A stretch of DNA of 64,000 nucleotides. Origin: JBOZRQ01 sp050789255 (GTDB lineage Bacteria > Bacillota > Sulfobacillia > Symbiobacteriales > Symbiobacteriaceae). The position numbers and the translations under genes were made by a program. A model generated the notes under the pieces. That model had not been told where the DNA came from, did not search any database, and saw only the letters and a program-made list of their open reading frames with translations. Numbering within the stretch: position 1 is the first letter of the stretch; the number at the start of each line of letters is the position of its first letter. Location: contig JBOZRQ010000034.1 in the NCBI GenBank assembly GCA_050789255.1, positions 209,449 through 273,448 on the forward strand. Reading direction: 5' to 3'. This document shows positions 8,284 to 17,452 of the stretch, piece after piece.

Positions 8284-9755
8284 TCGTTTTCATACCCCGC
8301 GGCGTACAGGCCGCGCCGCCGCAGCTGGCGGATCTGGTCCGCATAGGGATGCCCGTCCAGGGGCGAGGGCTCGGAAAAGGGCGCCAACGTCACGCCCTGC
8401 GCTCTCAGTGCATCCTGAACCGCGGCCACCATAGTCGGGTCTGCCGCCAACGCTTGCAGGGTGACCCCCTGGTCGATGGAGATGGCCGCAGCCACCCCCG
8501 CGGCCTGTGCGACGGCCATGCCCACGGGAATGGTCCGGGCGGAGCCGTGCGCCAGCGAGCTGTACCCGGCCGACCGGGATGCCACGAGCAGGTTCTCCAG
8601 CGAGCGTGGAATCAGGCTTCGGAGCGGGACCGCGTACCGGCGCGGCACCCCGACGATCGTCACGCCCTCGCCGGGCGCCGATGCCTGGATGTCGACCGGG
8701 TAGGACCCGTAGGCAACGGCGTCGGGCTGGTCCCGGTTCTCCAGCACGTCGTCGATGGTGAGCATGTAAAGCGCCTCCGCCAGGTGCCGGGTCTCCCTGA
8801 CGTACAAATGCGACGCCGTACCGCTAAGTTCCACCGTCTCGAACCCCGGGCAGTAGCGGCGAATATACGCCAGAATCGCCGGGAGCTCTGACTGGGCGAC
8901 CTCGATCGCCTCCTGCCGGCTCTCCGCCCGGAGCGGATCGACCCCGAAGATCCAGAGGGCGTTCACCAGCGCCGACCCGTCGTTCTGCTTGCCCACGTTC
9001 AGCCCGCGCATCCCGATGCGGGGGCTTACCGGGACGTATCTGTCCATGACGTCGCCATAGCCCCACAGCGACCGCTCAGTCGCACCGGTGTGCGGGTCCC
9101 CGTCTCCCTCCAGATAGGCGGATGCCCGCTCCCAGTCGATGCCGGTCAGGCCGAAGACCAGCGTAACCGCCTGCCCATCGGGCCGCCCCGTGTAGTCCTC
9201 CCGCCCCAGCGTGAACTGAACGCCGGCTGCGGCGGCAACATCAGCATCCTCGGTGCTGTCGATGTAGCGCTCAGCCCGCACGGTGAGCGATCGACCGCTC
9301 CGGTTGACGGTAATGCCGGAGATGCGGCTGCTGCTGCTCCTGACCCCGGTGACCTTTGTCCCCATCCACAGCGTAATGTTCGGCTCCGTCTGCACCAGGT
9401 CCCGGAAGACCTGCTCAGCCGTGCCGGTATCGAACGAGTCACCCTCCACCTGGCGATACCACTCGGCGAAGATCCCGCCGTTCAGAAGCTCACCGTCCGG
9501 CGCCCGGTTCAGGTCGACCGAGTTGAGCCCTGCCAGGACCATGGTGCCGCCGAGCCGTGCTTCCTCCTCGATCAAGACCACACGCTTGCCCTGCCGGGCA
9601 GCGCCCACGGCAGCGGAGACCCCCTCAGGCGTTCCGCCGATCACAGCAACGTCGAACGTAGTCTCTGTCCCGGGCTGTACGACAGCCGCGGGAACAGCGC
9701 AGCCTGCCACCAGAAGCAGCAGCGCAGCGCAGGTTGCAAACCTCCTCATGCGCAT
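8238..9755 (-). CDS. exported FAD-dependent oxidoreductase, putative lipoprotein
   Basis: 505 residues. The N-terminus has a signal peptide ending in a lipobox (LLLVAGC, Cys about 19), so the mature protein should be lipid-anchored outside the membrane. A dinucleotide-binding fold follows (DVAVIGGTPEGVSAAVGAAR, then VLIEEEARLGG), typical of the FAD_oxidored family (PF12831-like), with a later YIDSTEDADVAAAAG motif. The arginine pair before the hydrophobic core (MRRFATC) could allow Tat export of a folded flavoprotein. The substrate is unknown. It overlaps the convergent YhhN gene by 46 bp at the stop. Confidence 0.8.
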   Translation of the reverse strand: MRMRRFATCAALLLLVAGCAVPAAVVQPGTETTFDVAVIGGTPEGVSAAVGAARQGKRVVLIEEEARLGGTMVLAGLNSVDLNRAPDGELLNGGIFAEWYRQVEGDSFDTGTAEQVFRDLVQTEPNITLWMGTKVTGVRSSSSRISGITVNRSGRSLTVRAERYIDSTEDADVAAAAGVQFTLGREDYTGRPDGQAVTLVFGLTGIDWERASAYLEGDGDPHTGATERSLWGYGDVMDRYVPVSPRIGMRGLNVGKQNDGSALVNALWIFGVDPLRAESRQEAIEVAQSELPAILAYIRRYCPGFETVELSGTASHLYVRETRHLAEALYMLTIDDVLENRDQPDAVAYGSYPVDIQASAPGEGVTIVGVPRRYAVPLRSLIPRSLENLLVASRSAGYSSLAHGSARTIPVGMAVAQAAGVAAAISIDQGVTLQALAADPTMVAAVQDALRAQGVTLAPFSEPSPLDGHPYADQIRQLRRRGLYAAGYENDYSLDRVKAMQYWAP

Positions 9756-9813
9756 GCCCCCTTGGCGGGTTTCCTACCAGCCTATGCGCCGACGGGGGGC
9801 AGTGCTAACGAAA

Positions 9814-9843
9814 GCGCCCGATACCACGCAGGGTATCGGGCGC
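9814..9843 (-). terminator. terminator of the GGDEF-EAL gene
   Basis: A 12-bp stem (GCGCCCGATACC with its complement at 9832-9843) and a 6-nt loop directly after the stop of the leftward GGDEF-EAL gene. On the minus strand it runs into TTTCGTT. Confidence 0.8.
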
Positions 9844-9847
9844 CCAA

Positions 9848-12406
9848 CTATGCGCTCATGTCGCGGTACTTGCGGTCCAGTGCGGCTGGCACCAGTTCGG
9901 GCGCCAAGGGCCGGGAGAGGTAGTAGCCCTGCCCCACATGGCAGCCCAGGGCAGCGAGAATGTTGAGTTGCTCCTCGGTTTCGATCCCTTCGGCCACCAC
10001 CTCGAGGTGCAGGGCGCTGACCAGGTGAAGGATCGCCCGGACCAACTCCTGACCCTCGCTGGCCCCCATCGCCTGCACAAAGGACTGGTCGATCTTGATC
10101 GTATCCAGCGGGAAGCGCCGCAGATAGACCAGCGACGAGTAGCCGGTTCCGAAGTCGTCCAGGGCCAACTTTACGCCCAGCCGTTTTAGCCCCTGCAACA
10201 CATGCTCGGTCTTTGCGGTCCCCTCAAGCCAGACGCTCTCGGTGAGCTCCAGGCTGAGGTGTTGCGGGGCGAGCCCGGTCAGCCGCAGGGCCCGGGCCAC
10301 ATCTGCCGCAATATCGCCGTGCACCACCTGCTTGGCCGAGACGTTCACGTGCATGATGACAGGGGTGCCCGTCTGGCGCCCCCAGCTGACCGCCTTGCGA
10401 CAGGCCTCCTCCAGAATCCAGCGGCCCAGCGGGATGATCAGGTTGGTCTCCTCCGCCACCGGTATGAACTCCGACGGCGGGATGATCCCCTTCTCGGGAT
10501 GATTCCACCGCACCAACGCCTCCAGCCCACGGACCCGGCCCGTCCGAAGATCGACCGTGGGCTGGTAGTACACCAGGAACTCTCCCCGGTCCAAGGCCTG
10601 GCGGAGGTCGAGCTCCAGATCCAGGCGCCGCTGGACCGCTTGCTGCATTTGGGTCTCGTACAGCGCCCACCGGTCCTTGCCGTGGGCCTTGGCCTGGTAC
10701 ATTGCCACGTCGGCGTTGCGGAGCAGGTCGTCAGCCTGGTCGGTCGGGGAGGTGCTCAAGGCGACGCCGATGCTGCCGTGCACGGAGACCTCCTTGCCAT
10801 CGACCTGGCAGGGAGGGCGGAGGGCCTTCACCAGCCGGTCTGCCGCCTCGGTTGCCGTCGCCTCGTCCGCTTCGGGCAGCAAGATCGCAAACTCGTCGCC
10901 GCCCAGGCGGGCCACGGTGGTGTTCGGGCCGGCCGCCGTGAGGAGGCGCCGGGCCACAGACACCAGCAGTCTGTCGCCGGCGGCATGCCCGAGGCTGTCG
11001 TTAATGGTCTTGAAACCGTCGAGGTCAAGGAAGAGCACGGCCACAGCAGGGCGCCCAGCCTCGAGGGCCCGCGTCACCTGCTCGCGAAACAGGGCACGGT
11101 TGGCCAGGTGCGTCAACGAATCGTGGTAGGCCTGGAACGCCAGCTGCTGCTCGAGGGACTTCTGCTCGGTCACATCGCGGGCGTTAATGACCAGTCCGCC
11201 CACCGTGGGGTCGTCCACCAGGTTGGTCAGGGTGGCTTCGATGTGGCGCCAGGCTCCGTTCTTGTGGCGAATGCGGGTGTGGTGCAGCTTGCCACTCCGA
11301 CCGGGGGACTGCTGCACCCGTTCCAGCACCCCCAGCGCGTGCGCCTGACGGTCCGGGTGCACGAAATCCAGCAGGTGAACGCCCACCAGTTCGGCGGGGG
11401 CGTAGCCAAAGATCGACTGGACCGACGGGCTCACATACTGGATCGTCAGTGTGGGTGAGAAGATCCCGATCACGTCGGTGGCGTGCTGGACCAGGGATCG
11501 GAAACGGGCCTCGCTCTGATGCCGGTGCACCGTCTCCGTAAGGGCATCCCGCTCCAGGGCGACAGCCAGCAACGTCGCCAGGGAGGAGAGGCCTTCAATC
11601 CCGCTCCTGGTGAGGGCACGACCGGCCGTCGCGTCAAGGCTGCCGTACACCCCTCCCGGGGCGGAGAGGGGGAGGTGCAGATTCCACTCCTGTCGCTCAG
11701 GGCCCCCTCCGGTGGTCGCGACGACCGGGGCACCTTCCCCGGTACCCGCCACAATGCTCACGTGAACGTCGGGCCGGTCAAAGAGCAAATCCCGTGCAGC
11801 CTCGATGCCAGCTGCGTAGATCGCATCCCGTCCGGTGGAGCTGAGCAGCGCCGCCGAGGCATTTCTCAGCACATCTTGCCGCAGGTTGACCAGGTCGAGT
11901 TGGGCCAGGCTCGTGGACAGCATGAGCATGACCGCGGCTAGAATCGTCATCTGAGGGAGGAAGGAGAGCGTCTCCCAGCCAAAGGGCTGACCGGACAGCG
12001 CATGCGTCAGCACTTCCGCAGCGTAGTAAGCGCCCACGTGAGAGAACAGCCCGCCGGCAACCCTCCAGGCTGATCCGTAGGAGGAGCGGAAGAGCAGGCT
12101 GAAAAGGATGACGCCCATGAAGTTCTTCGGGTCCCCGATGCTAACACAGATGGCAAAGAGAGCGAATCCCTCACCGATATCCGACAAAACGCTCGTAGTC
12201 CCGCTCCGATAGAGGGCGTACCAGCGCAGGGCCAGCAGCGTCTGCGCCACGCCGGGAAGCAACAACCACCTGCCGGTGACAGCACCGGAAGCCGTAAAGA
12301 CTGGAACGGTCGCCAGGGCCAGAGCCAACGTCATCCACAGCAGGGTCCATCGCACGCGTGCCAACACAGTGCCTGGAAATCTGAAAAGCGACATCTGCAC
12401 TGTCAT
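9848..12406 (-). CDS. membrane-anchored GAF/PAS-GGDEF-EAL c-di-GMP signalling protein
   Basis: 852 residues. An N-terminal membrane module of about six helices (1-180) is followed by a GAF-like region (180-290), a PAS domain with its C-terminal motif (about 298-415), a GGDEF domain (about 430-590) and an EAL domain (about 600-845). The cyclase motif RLGGDEF (near 500) is intact, and EALVRWNH (near 627) and DDFGTGYSS indicate an active-looking phosphodiesterase. The RxxD inhibitory site normally five residues before GGDEF is replaced by GPNT. It could both make and break c-di-GMP under control of a membrane or PAS signal. It is a single-gene unit with its own terminator. Confidence 0.88.
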   Translation of the reverse strand: MTVQMSLFRFPGTVLARVRWTLLWMTLALALATVPVFTASGAVTGRWLLLPGVAQTLLALRWYALYRSGTTSVLSDIGEGFALFAICVSIGDPKNFMGVILFSLLFRSSYGSAWRVAGGLFSHVGAYYAAEVLTHALSGQPFGWETLSFLPQMTILAAVMLMLSTSLAQLDLVNLRQDVLRNASAALLSSTGRDAIYAAGIEAARDLLFDRPDVHVSIVAGTGEGAPVVATTGGGPERQEWNLHLPLSAPGGVYGSLDATAGRALTRSGIEGLSSLATLLAVALERDALTETVHRHQSEARFRSLVQHATDVIGIFSPTLTIQYVSPSVQSIFGYAPAELVGVHLLDFVHPDRQAHALGVLERVQQSPGRSGKLHHTRIRHKNGAWRHIEATLTNLVDDPTVGGLVINARDVTEQKSLEQQLAFQAYHDSLTHLANRALFREQVTRALEAGRPAVAVLFLDLDGFKTINDSLGHAAGDRLLVSVARRLLTAAGPNTTVARLGGDEFAILLPEADEATATEAADRLVKALRPPCQVDGKEVSVHGSIGVALSTSPTDQADDLLRNADVAMYQAKAHGKDRWALYETQMQQAVQRRLDLELDLRQALDRGEFLVYYQPTVDLRTGRVRGLEALVRWNHPEKGIIPPSEFIPVAEETNLIIPLGRWILEEACRKAVSWGRQTGTPVIMHVNVSAKQVVHGDIAADVARALRLTGLAPQHLSLELTESVWLEGTAKTEHVLQGLKRLGVKLALDDFGTGYSSLVYLRRFPLDTIKIDQSFVQAMGASEGQELVRAILHLVSALHLEVVAEGIETEEQLNILAALGCHVGQGYYLSRPLAPELVPAALDRKYRDMSA

Positions 12407-12490
12407 TCCCCTGAAAATACCTGTGTATGGCTAAATATACCACGTTTGCCCGGAGAACGAAACGAATCCCAGGTGAACACAAGAAAAACC

Positions 12491-12511
12491 CCTTCGCAGC
12501 AATTGCGAAGG
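12491..12511 (-). terminator. terminator of cta cluster 1
   Basis: Stem CCTTCGCA/TGCGAAGG with a 5-nt loop, followed on the minus strand by GGGGTTTTTCTT. It ends the leftward ctaC-D-E-F-G operon just after ctaG. Confidence 0.85.
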
Positions 12512-12527
12512 AGTTTTCTTTGCGCAC

Positions 12528-13355
12528 CTATTGCTCAGACGGTACCCCGCCGGAGCGGTCCCAATGGGCGCCCTCCTGCCGGGCCCAGGTGAAGAAGACC
12601 ACCGCCCACACCACGATGAAGACCGCCATACCGCCGACCTTCATAATGATGCCGGAGAGCTGTTGATCGATTTCGGGGGTGAGCCAGGCGAAGATGCGCG
12701 GCGCCTGGGCGTAGAAGTTGTACAGCACCTTGTCAGCGAAGGTGATCACCCCAAAGACGGCGATCTGCGCCAGGCCGAGGAGGAAGATGTAGAACATCTT
12801 CACACCGGGGGCGGACTGGGGCAACTCCGGCAGGGGGCTGGCCACCGGCCACCACATAAAGACCGCTGTCACCACCAAAATGGCGTGCTGGATCATGTGG
12901 AACCAGTGCCACCACAGGGTCGCCTGGTAGGCCATCGGCATGTGCCAGATCGAGTAGACCAGGTTGAAGAGGAGGAGGGCCGGCACCGGGTGGGTGACCA
13001 CCCGGGCGATCCAGTACATGGGGCGCCAGCGGATCAGCGGCCGGACCATCCAGGCGGGCACGCCCAGAAGGACGAAGAGCGGGGTCAGTTGGGTCAGAAT
13101 GATGTGCTGGATCATGTGGACGCTGAAGAGGTAGTTCTCCGCCAGGATGTGGATCGGCGTACCCTCAGCCACATAGACCAGCCAGATGCCGACGCTGAAG
13201 TAGATCTTCTGCTTCAGCGTCGCCGGGGCTCCCCATCGGAACGCTTGCCGCCAGGGGCCGACGGCCAGCAGGTAGGCCACCTGCACCAGGGCGACCCAAG
13301 CCAGGACCCCCGGATGCCAGAGGTCCGCCCAGCCGTGCATCGATAGATGTTGCAT
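12528..13355 (-). CDS. ctaG: cytochrome c oxidase assembly factor CtaG (caa3 type), copy 1
   Basis: 275 residues with about seven membrane helices. It belongs to the Bacillus-type CtaG family (not the Cox11-type), needed for active caa3 oxidase, probably in CuB insertion. Conserved His positions are visible in the SVHMIQHIILTQ and HMIQHAILVV helices and in YSIWHMP. It is the last gene of the first cta operon, 3 bp after ctaF, followed by a terminator. A paralogue with the same order of motifs is at 32281-33102. Confidence 0.9.
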   Translation of the reverse strand: MQHLSMHGWADLWHPGVLAWVALVQVAYLLAVGPWRQAFRWGAPATLKQKIYFSVGIWLVYVAEGTPIHILAENYLFSVHMIQHIILTQLTPLFVLLGVPAWMVRPLIRWRPMYWIARVVTHPVPALLLFNLVYSIWHMPMAYQATLWWHWFHMIQHAILVVTAVFMWWPVASPLPELPQSAPGVKMFYIFLLGLAQIAVFGVITFADKVLYNFYAQAPRIFAWLTPEIDQQLSGIIMKVGGMAVFIVVWAVVFFTWARQEGAHWDRSGGVPSEQ

Positions 13356-13358
13356 CGG

Positions 13359-13670
13359 TTAGGCCAGGTTCACGAACTTCTGGGCGATGGTGATCAGCGT
13401 GGCGAGCACCACGCCCACCGCGAAGGCCCAGGTCAGGAACTTGTGGTCGAACTTCAGGTGCATGAAGTAGCCGCCCACAAGGATGAACTTCAGGACTGAG
13501 AGGACCGCCAGAACGGTCACTACGATGCCGCGAATCCCCTGGATATAGACGATGCCGAACTCAATCGCCGTGATCACGAACAGAATCAGGCCGATCTTGA
13601 CGAAGGTCTGGGCGGTGGGATGGTTATGCGCCTGGGCCTCAGCCTGCGTCTTGTGCGTCGCGTTTCCCAT
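13359..13670 (-). CDS. ctaF: cytochrome c oxidase subunit IV, copy 1
   Basis: 103 residues with three membrane helices and the usual subunit IV layout: a His-rich soluble N-terminus, then a helix with ITAIEFGIVY and later KFILVGGYFMHLKFDH. It is a small structural subunit of the oxidase. It lies between ctaE (16 bp) and ctaG (3 bp) in the leftward operon. Confidence 0.9.
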   Translation of the reverse strand: MGNATHKTQAEAQAHNHPTAQTFVKIGLILFVITAIEFGIVYIQGIRGIVVTVLAVLSVLKFILVGGYFMHLKFDHKFLTWAFAVGVVLATLITIAQKFVNLA

Positions 13671-13686
13671 TAGAGCGATAACCTCC

Positions 13687-14298
13687 TTACACTGCGGCTT
13701 CGAGCAGGTAGACGACCGTGAAGATCACGATCCAGACGATGTCGACGAAGTGCCAGTACAGGCCGCCGATCTCAACGTCGAGCGCCTTGTCCTTGCCAAG
13801 GCCCTCGGGGCCCTTCCCATGGTAGAGGAGGGAGAGGAGCCAGATCACGCCGACCAGCACGTGAGTGCCGTGGAAGCCGGTCAGCACGTAGAAGGCGCTG
13901 CCGAAGAGGCTGGAGCCCAGGGTGAGCCCCTCATGGACGAAGTGGGTGAACTCGTAGGCCTGGAAGCCCAGGAAGCCCAGGCCCATCAGGGCGGTGAGCG
14001 CCACCCAGTTCTTCGCCTTCTTGCCCTCGCCCTGCTGGGCGTAGAAGACCGCCAGCACCATGGCCAGCGAGGACATGAGCAGCACGAAGGTGGAGATCGA
14101 GGTCAGCGGGATGTTGAAGAGCTCCTTGGCCGACGGGCCGTTGCCGTGCCCGTTCTTGTAGACCAGGTAGCCGATGATCAGCGAGGCGAAGAAGACGCAT
14201 TCGGAGGCGAGGAAGAGCCAGAAGCCGAGCTTCCGGTTGTCAATGCCCGTGTTGGTGGCGTGCTCATGGGCGTGAGCTTGTGCGTGTTCGTGCGCCAT
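13687..14298 (-). CDS. ctaE: cytochrome c oxidase subunit III, copy 1
   Basis: 203 residues with five membrane helices, the length of bacterial caa3 subunit III. It starts with a His-rich leader (MAHEHAQAHAHEHATNTGID) and contains FLASECVFFASLI and GFHGTHVLVGVIWL, both subunit III signatures. It helps keep proton entry to subunit I stable. The ATG overlaps the ctaD stop (TAATG), giving translational coupling. Confidence 0.93.
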   Translation of the reverse strand: MAHEHAQAHAHEHATNTGIDNRKLGFWLFLASECVFFASLIIGYLVYKNGHGNGPSAKELFNIPLTSISTFVLLMSSLAMVLAVFYAQQGEGKKAKNWVALTALMGLGFLGFQAYEFTHFVHEGLTLGSSLFGSAFYVLTGFHGTHVLVGVIWLLSLLYHGKGPEGLGKDKALDVEIGGLYWHFVDIVWIVIFTVVYLLEAAV

Positions 14299-16181
14299 TA
14301 GTGTCCCTCCGGGTAAATCATCGTGCCGCCGTCGCCCTCAAAGGCCCAGCCGAACATGCCGGCGGCGGTGAGGATGAGGCCGACGATCGCGACCGGCAGA
14401 TTGCTGAAGACGCCGCCGTAGCCGATGACCGTGACGCCCAAAGCCAGCAGGGCAGGCATCCAGGACGAACCAGGCATGTGGATGCCGTGGGGATCGGCCT
14501 TGGGCTTCTCGCCCTTATGCGTCCCGTGGCCCTTCTCGGGGTACTTGGCGTACCAGAGGTGGTCGCGGTCGGTGATGGTCGGGATCACGTCGAAGTTGTG
14601 GGCCGGGGGCGGGGAGGAGGTCATCCATTCGATGGTGCGGGCATCCCAGGGATCGTCGGCGACGCCCTTCTTCTTGCCCATCGTGGTGACGAAGTTGTAG
14701 ATGAACACCAGGATGCCGGCGGTCAGGATGAACACGCCGATGGTGGAGACGTAGTTCCACATGTTCCAGCCCATGTTGTCAGCGTAGGTGTAGATACGCC
14801 GCGGCATGCCCATCAGGCCGAGGAAGTGGAAGGGGAAAGCGAAGGTGTTAAAGCCGATGAACATGACCCAGAAGCCGATCTTGCCGAGCTTCTCGTCGAG
14901 CATGCGGCCGAACATCTTCGGCGCCCAGTAGAAGATGCCGGAGAAGATGGCGAAGATCGAGCCGCCGATCAGGACGTAGTGGATATGGGCGACGATGAAG
15001 TAGGTGTCGGTCTGCTGCGTGTCGGACGGCGCCAGGGAGTGCATGAAGCCCGAGAGGCCGCCGATGGTGAACAGCATGATGAAGCCGATGGCGTAGAGCA
15101 TGGAGGTGGTGAACTTGACCTGACCGCCCCACATGGTGGAGAGCCAGTTGAAGATCTTCACGCCGGTGGGAATCGAGATCGCCATGGTGGTCAGGGCGAA
15201 GATGGTGTTGACCACCGGGCCCATGCCCACGGCGAACATGTGGTGGCTCCACACGGTGAAGCCCATGAAGCCGATCAGCGCCGTGGAGAAGACCATGACC
15301 GAGTAGCCGAAGAGCGGCTTGCGGGAGAAGGTCGGGAGCACCTCGGAGATGATGCCCATGGCCGGGAGGATGAGGATGTAAACCTCGGGGTGGCCGAAGG
15401 TCCAGAACAGGTGCTGCCAGAGCACGGGGTTGGCGCCCTGCATGGTGTTGAAGAAAAGGGACTCGAAGGTGCGGTCGAAGGTGAGCATGAGCAGGGCGAC
15501 GGTGATGGCGGGGAAGGAGAAGATCACGAGGACCGAGGTGACCAGGGTGGTCCAGGTGAAGATCGGCATCCGCATGAGGCTCATGCCGGGCGCCCGCATG
15601 TTGAAGACGGTGGTCAGGAAGTTGAAGCCCGAGACCAGGGTGCCGATGCCCAGGAGCAGCAGGCCGTAGGTCCAGAAGTCGGAGCCCATGCCCTGGTCAT
15701 AGATCTTGCTGGTCAGCGGGACGTAGCCGAACCAGCCGCCGTTGGGCACGTAGGCCTTGCTGCTGCCGTAGATCAGCGCCATGACCCAGCTGGTGTTGAT
15801 GAAGATGCCGCCGAACAGGTAGCTCCAGTAGGAGAAGGCGTTCAGGCGGGGGAAGGCCACGTCGCGGGCGCCGATCTGCAGGGGGAGCAGGAAGTTCATA
15901 AAGGCTGCCAGCAGGGGCATGATCGCCATGAAGATCATGGTGGTGGCGTGCATGGTGAAGAGGGCGTTGAAGGTGTCCGGCTTCACCACGGTATTGTTCG
16001 GGTACATCAGCTGAACACGGATCATGAACGCCTCAAAACCACCGACCAGGAAGAACAGGAAGGCCGTAATGCCGTACATAATGCCGATGCGCTTATGGTC
16101 GACCGTGGTGACCCAGGACCAGAAGCCGGTCTCGGCGGTCGGCCGCGGGATGAAGCCAAGCGTCTTAGGTGCGGCTGCCAT
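14298..16181 (-). CDS. ctaD: cytochrome c oxidase subunit I, copy 1
   Basis: 627 residues with about 12-14 membrane helices. It holds the low-spin heme and the heme a3-CuB centre. FWTFGHPEVYIL carries the A1-type glutamate, the CuB His and the His-Tyr pair; HHMFAVGM supplies two more CuB His residues; VAHIHYVLIGG carries axial heme His residues. The D-channel Asp is in GARDVAFPRLN. These mark an A1-type, proton-pumping heme-copper oxidase. The C-terminal extension (KPKADPHGIHMPGSSWMP plus two helices) is typical of caa3 subunit I fused with extra helices. It lies 36 bp after ctaC. Confidence 0.95.
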   Translation of the reverse strand: MAAAPKTLGFIPRPTAETGFWSWVTTVDHKRIGIMYGITAFLFFLVGGFEAFMIRVQLMYPNNTVVKPDTFNALFTMHATTMIFMAIMPLLAAFMNFLLPLQIGARDVAFPRLNAFSYWSYLFGGIFINTSWVMALIYGSSKAYVPNGGWFGYVPLTSKIYDQGMGSDFWTYGLLLLGIGTLVSGFNFLTTVFNMRAPGMSLMRMPIFTWTTLVTSVLVIFSFPAITVALLMLTFDRTFESLFFNTMQGANPVLWQHLFWTFGHPEVYILILPAMGIISEVLPTFSRKPLFGYSVMVFSTALIGFMGFTVWSHHMFAVGMGPVVNTIFALTTMAISIPTGVKIFNWLSTMWGGQVKFTTSMLYAIGFIMLFTIGGLSGFMHSLAPSDTQQTDTYFIVAHIHYVLIGGSIFAIFSGIFYWAPKMFGRMLDEKLGKIGFWVMFIGFNTFAFPFHFLGLMGMPRRIYTYADNMGWNMWNYVSTIGVFILTAGILVFIYNFVTTMGKKKGVADDPWDARTIEWMTSSPPPAHNFDVIPTITDRDHLWYAKYPEKGHGTHKGEKPKADPHGIHMPGSSWMPALLALGVTVIGYGGVFSNLPVAIVGLILTAAGMFGWAFEGDGGTMIYPEGH

Positions 16182-16217
16182 GCGTTTGAATCCCCTCCGA
16201 GAGTAACATTACGTGGG

Positions 16218-17246
16218 CTACTTGAGGCTCTGCAGGTAGGCCACGATGGCGTCGAGATCCTCGTCCTTCAGGCTGGTGAAGGCGGGCATCTTGTTGCCGG
16301 GCTTGATGGTCTGGGAGTTCTTGACCCAGGCCTTCAGGTTCTCCGTGGTGTTGTCGATGATGCCGGCGGCGATGGTCGGGCGGGAGCCGATGTTCGAGAG
16401 GTTCGGGCCCACGGTGCCCTTGGCGGCGGTGCCGTCAATGGTGTGGCAGCCGATGCAGGCCTGCTTCTCGAGGATCTCCTTGCCCTTGACGGCCAGGGGA
16501 TCGGTGGGCGCCTTGGCGCCGGCCTGGCGGTCCTTGACCCACTGCTGCCACTCGGCCTCGCTGACGGCCTTGACCCGGAAGCGCATCTTGGCGTGCTGGG
16601 TGCCGCAGTACTCAGCGCACTGGCCGTAGTACATGCCCGCTTCGTCGGCCTGGATCCACATTTCGTTGGTCCGGTTGGGGATCATGTCGGTTTTGCCAGC
16701 GAGCTTGGGGATCCAGAAGGAGTGGATGACGTCCTTCGACTCGATCTCCAGCTTGATCTTCTTGCCGACGGGGATCACCATTTCGTTGGCCGTGGTGATC
16801 TTCTCGCCCGGGTACTCGAAGGCGAACCACCACTGGTTGCCGGTCGCCTTGACGGTCATATCCACGTCGGCCGGGGCCACGTAGGTGCCGAAGGCGGTCT
16901 TTACGGTCGGGACAGCGAGAATGGTCAGGATCACAATCGGGATCAGGGTCCAGGCGATCTCAAGCTTGGTGGAACCGTGGATCTGTTCGGGGTTGTTCTT
17001 CTGGCCGGGCCGTTCCCGGAACTTCCAGACCACGAAGATCAGGAGCAGCGAGACTGCGGCGCCAATACCGATCGCGAAGTACATGGAGAGCTGTAGGAGA
17101 TCCAGCTGCATCTTTGCGACCGGGCCCTTCGGATCGAAGTACGATTGCGGTAGTTCCGATGCCTTGCCGCAGCCTGCGAGGGCTGCGCCCGTGAGTAGTG
17201 CGAGAGCCAGAGCCAGTGTGCGTCCTGGACGCCGAGACCAATTCAC
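16218..17246 (-). CDS. ctaC: cytochrome c oxidase subunit II with fused cytochrome c, copy 1
   Basis: 342 residues from a GTG start at 17246, chosen because AGGGGGCGG lies 6 nt upstream. A longer frame runs to 17450 but has no support. Lipoprotein signal (LTGAALAGC, Cys26), two membrane helices, then the CuA domain with C-x3-C-x3-H-x2-M (CAEYCGTQHAKM) and a C-terminal cytochrome c domain with heme motif CIGCH near residue 265 and an axial Met in NKMPAF. The fused heme domain defines a caa3 oxidase, which takes electrons from membrane cytochrome c. First gene of the leftward operon. Confidence 0.93.
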   Translation of the reverse strand: MNWSRRPGRTLALALALLTGAALAGCGKASELPQSYFDPKGPVAKMQLDLLQLSMYFAIGIGAAVSLLLIFVVWKFRERPGQKNNPEQIHGSTKLEIAWTLIPIVILTILAVPTVKTAFGTYVAPADVDMTVKATGNQWWFAFEYPGEKITTANEMVIPVGKKIKLEIESKDVIHSFWIPKLAGKTDMIPNRTNEMWIQADEAGMYYGQCAEYCGTQHAKMRFRVKAVSEAEWQQWVKDRQAGAKAPTDPLAVKGKEILEKQACIGCHTIDGTAAKGTVGPNLSNIGSRPTIAAGIIDNTTENLKAWVKNSQTIKPGNKMPAFTSLKDEDLDAIVAYLQSLK

Positions 17247-17303
17247 CCAATACCGCCCCCTGCTGTGTATAACTAAGGGTCTACGATGGCAGACTACCTG
17301 TAA

Positions 17304-17325
17304 GCGTAGTACAAAAGGACTACGC
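17304..17325. promoter_or_regulatory. inverted repeat upstream of ctaC (candidate operator)
   Basis: GCGTAGT-N8-ACTACGC is a perfect 7+7 inverted repeat 58 bp before the ctaC start. A second palindrome, ACCGT-TAAC-ACGGT, is at 17376-17389. Neither is found before the second ctaC. They may bind a redox or oxygen regulator; this is inference. Confidence 0.35.
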
Positions 17326-17405
17326 CCGCAACCTATTTTGGACGTAACTGGTGACACTATTTTGCACCCGAAATTACCGTTAACACGGTATTGACAGGCG
17401 ACAAA

Positions 17406-17436
17406 AACCCCCTCCAAGACTCGCTTGGAGGGGGTT
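17406..17436 (-). terminator. terminator of sco
   Basis: A perfect 13-bp stem (17406-17418 with 17424-17436), followed on the minus strand by GGGTTTTTGTC. It separates sco from the ctaC promoter. Confidence 0.85.
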
Positions 17437-17452
17437 GTGCGTATGGGCATTT

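Noticed and set aside
14280..17096. A 938-codon open frame on the + strand over ctaC-ctaD
   Set aside because: It is antisense to well-defined oxidase genes; long antisense frames are expected at this GC content, and its Asp/Gly/His-rich composition is that of a shadow frame.
17247..17450. N-terminal extension of the first ctaC
   Set aside because: The extra 68 codons lack a ribosome site and would bury the lipoprotein signal; a GTG with a good site gives the normal start.
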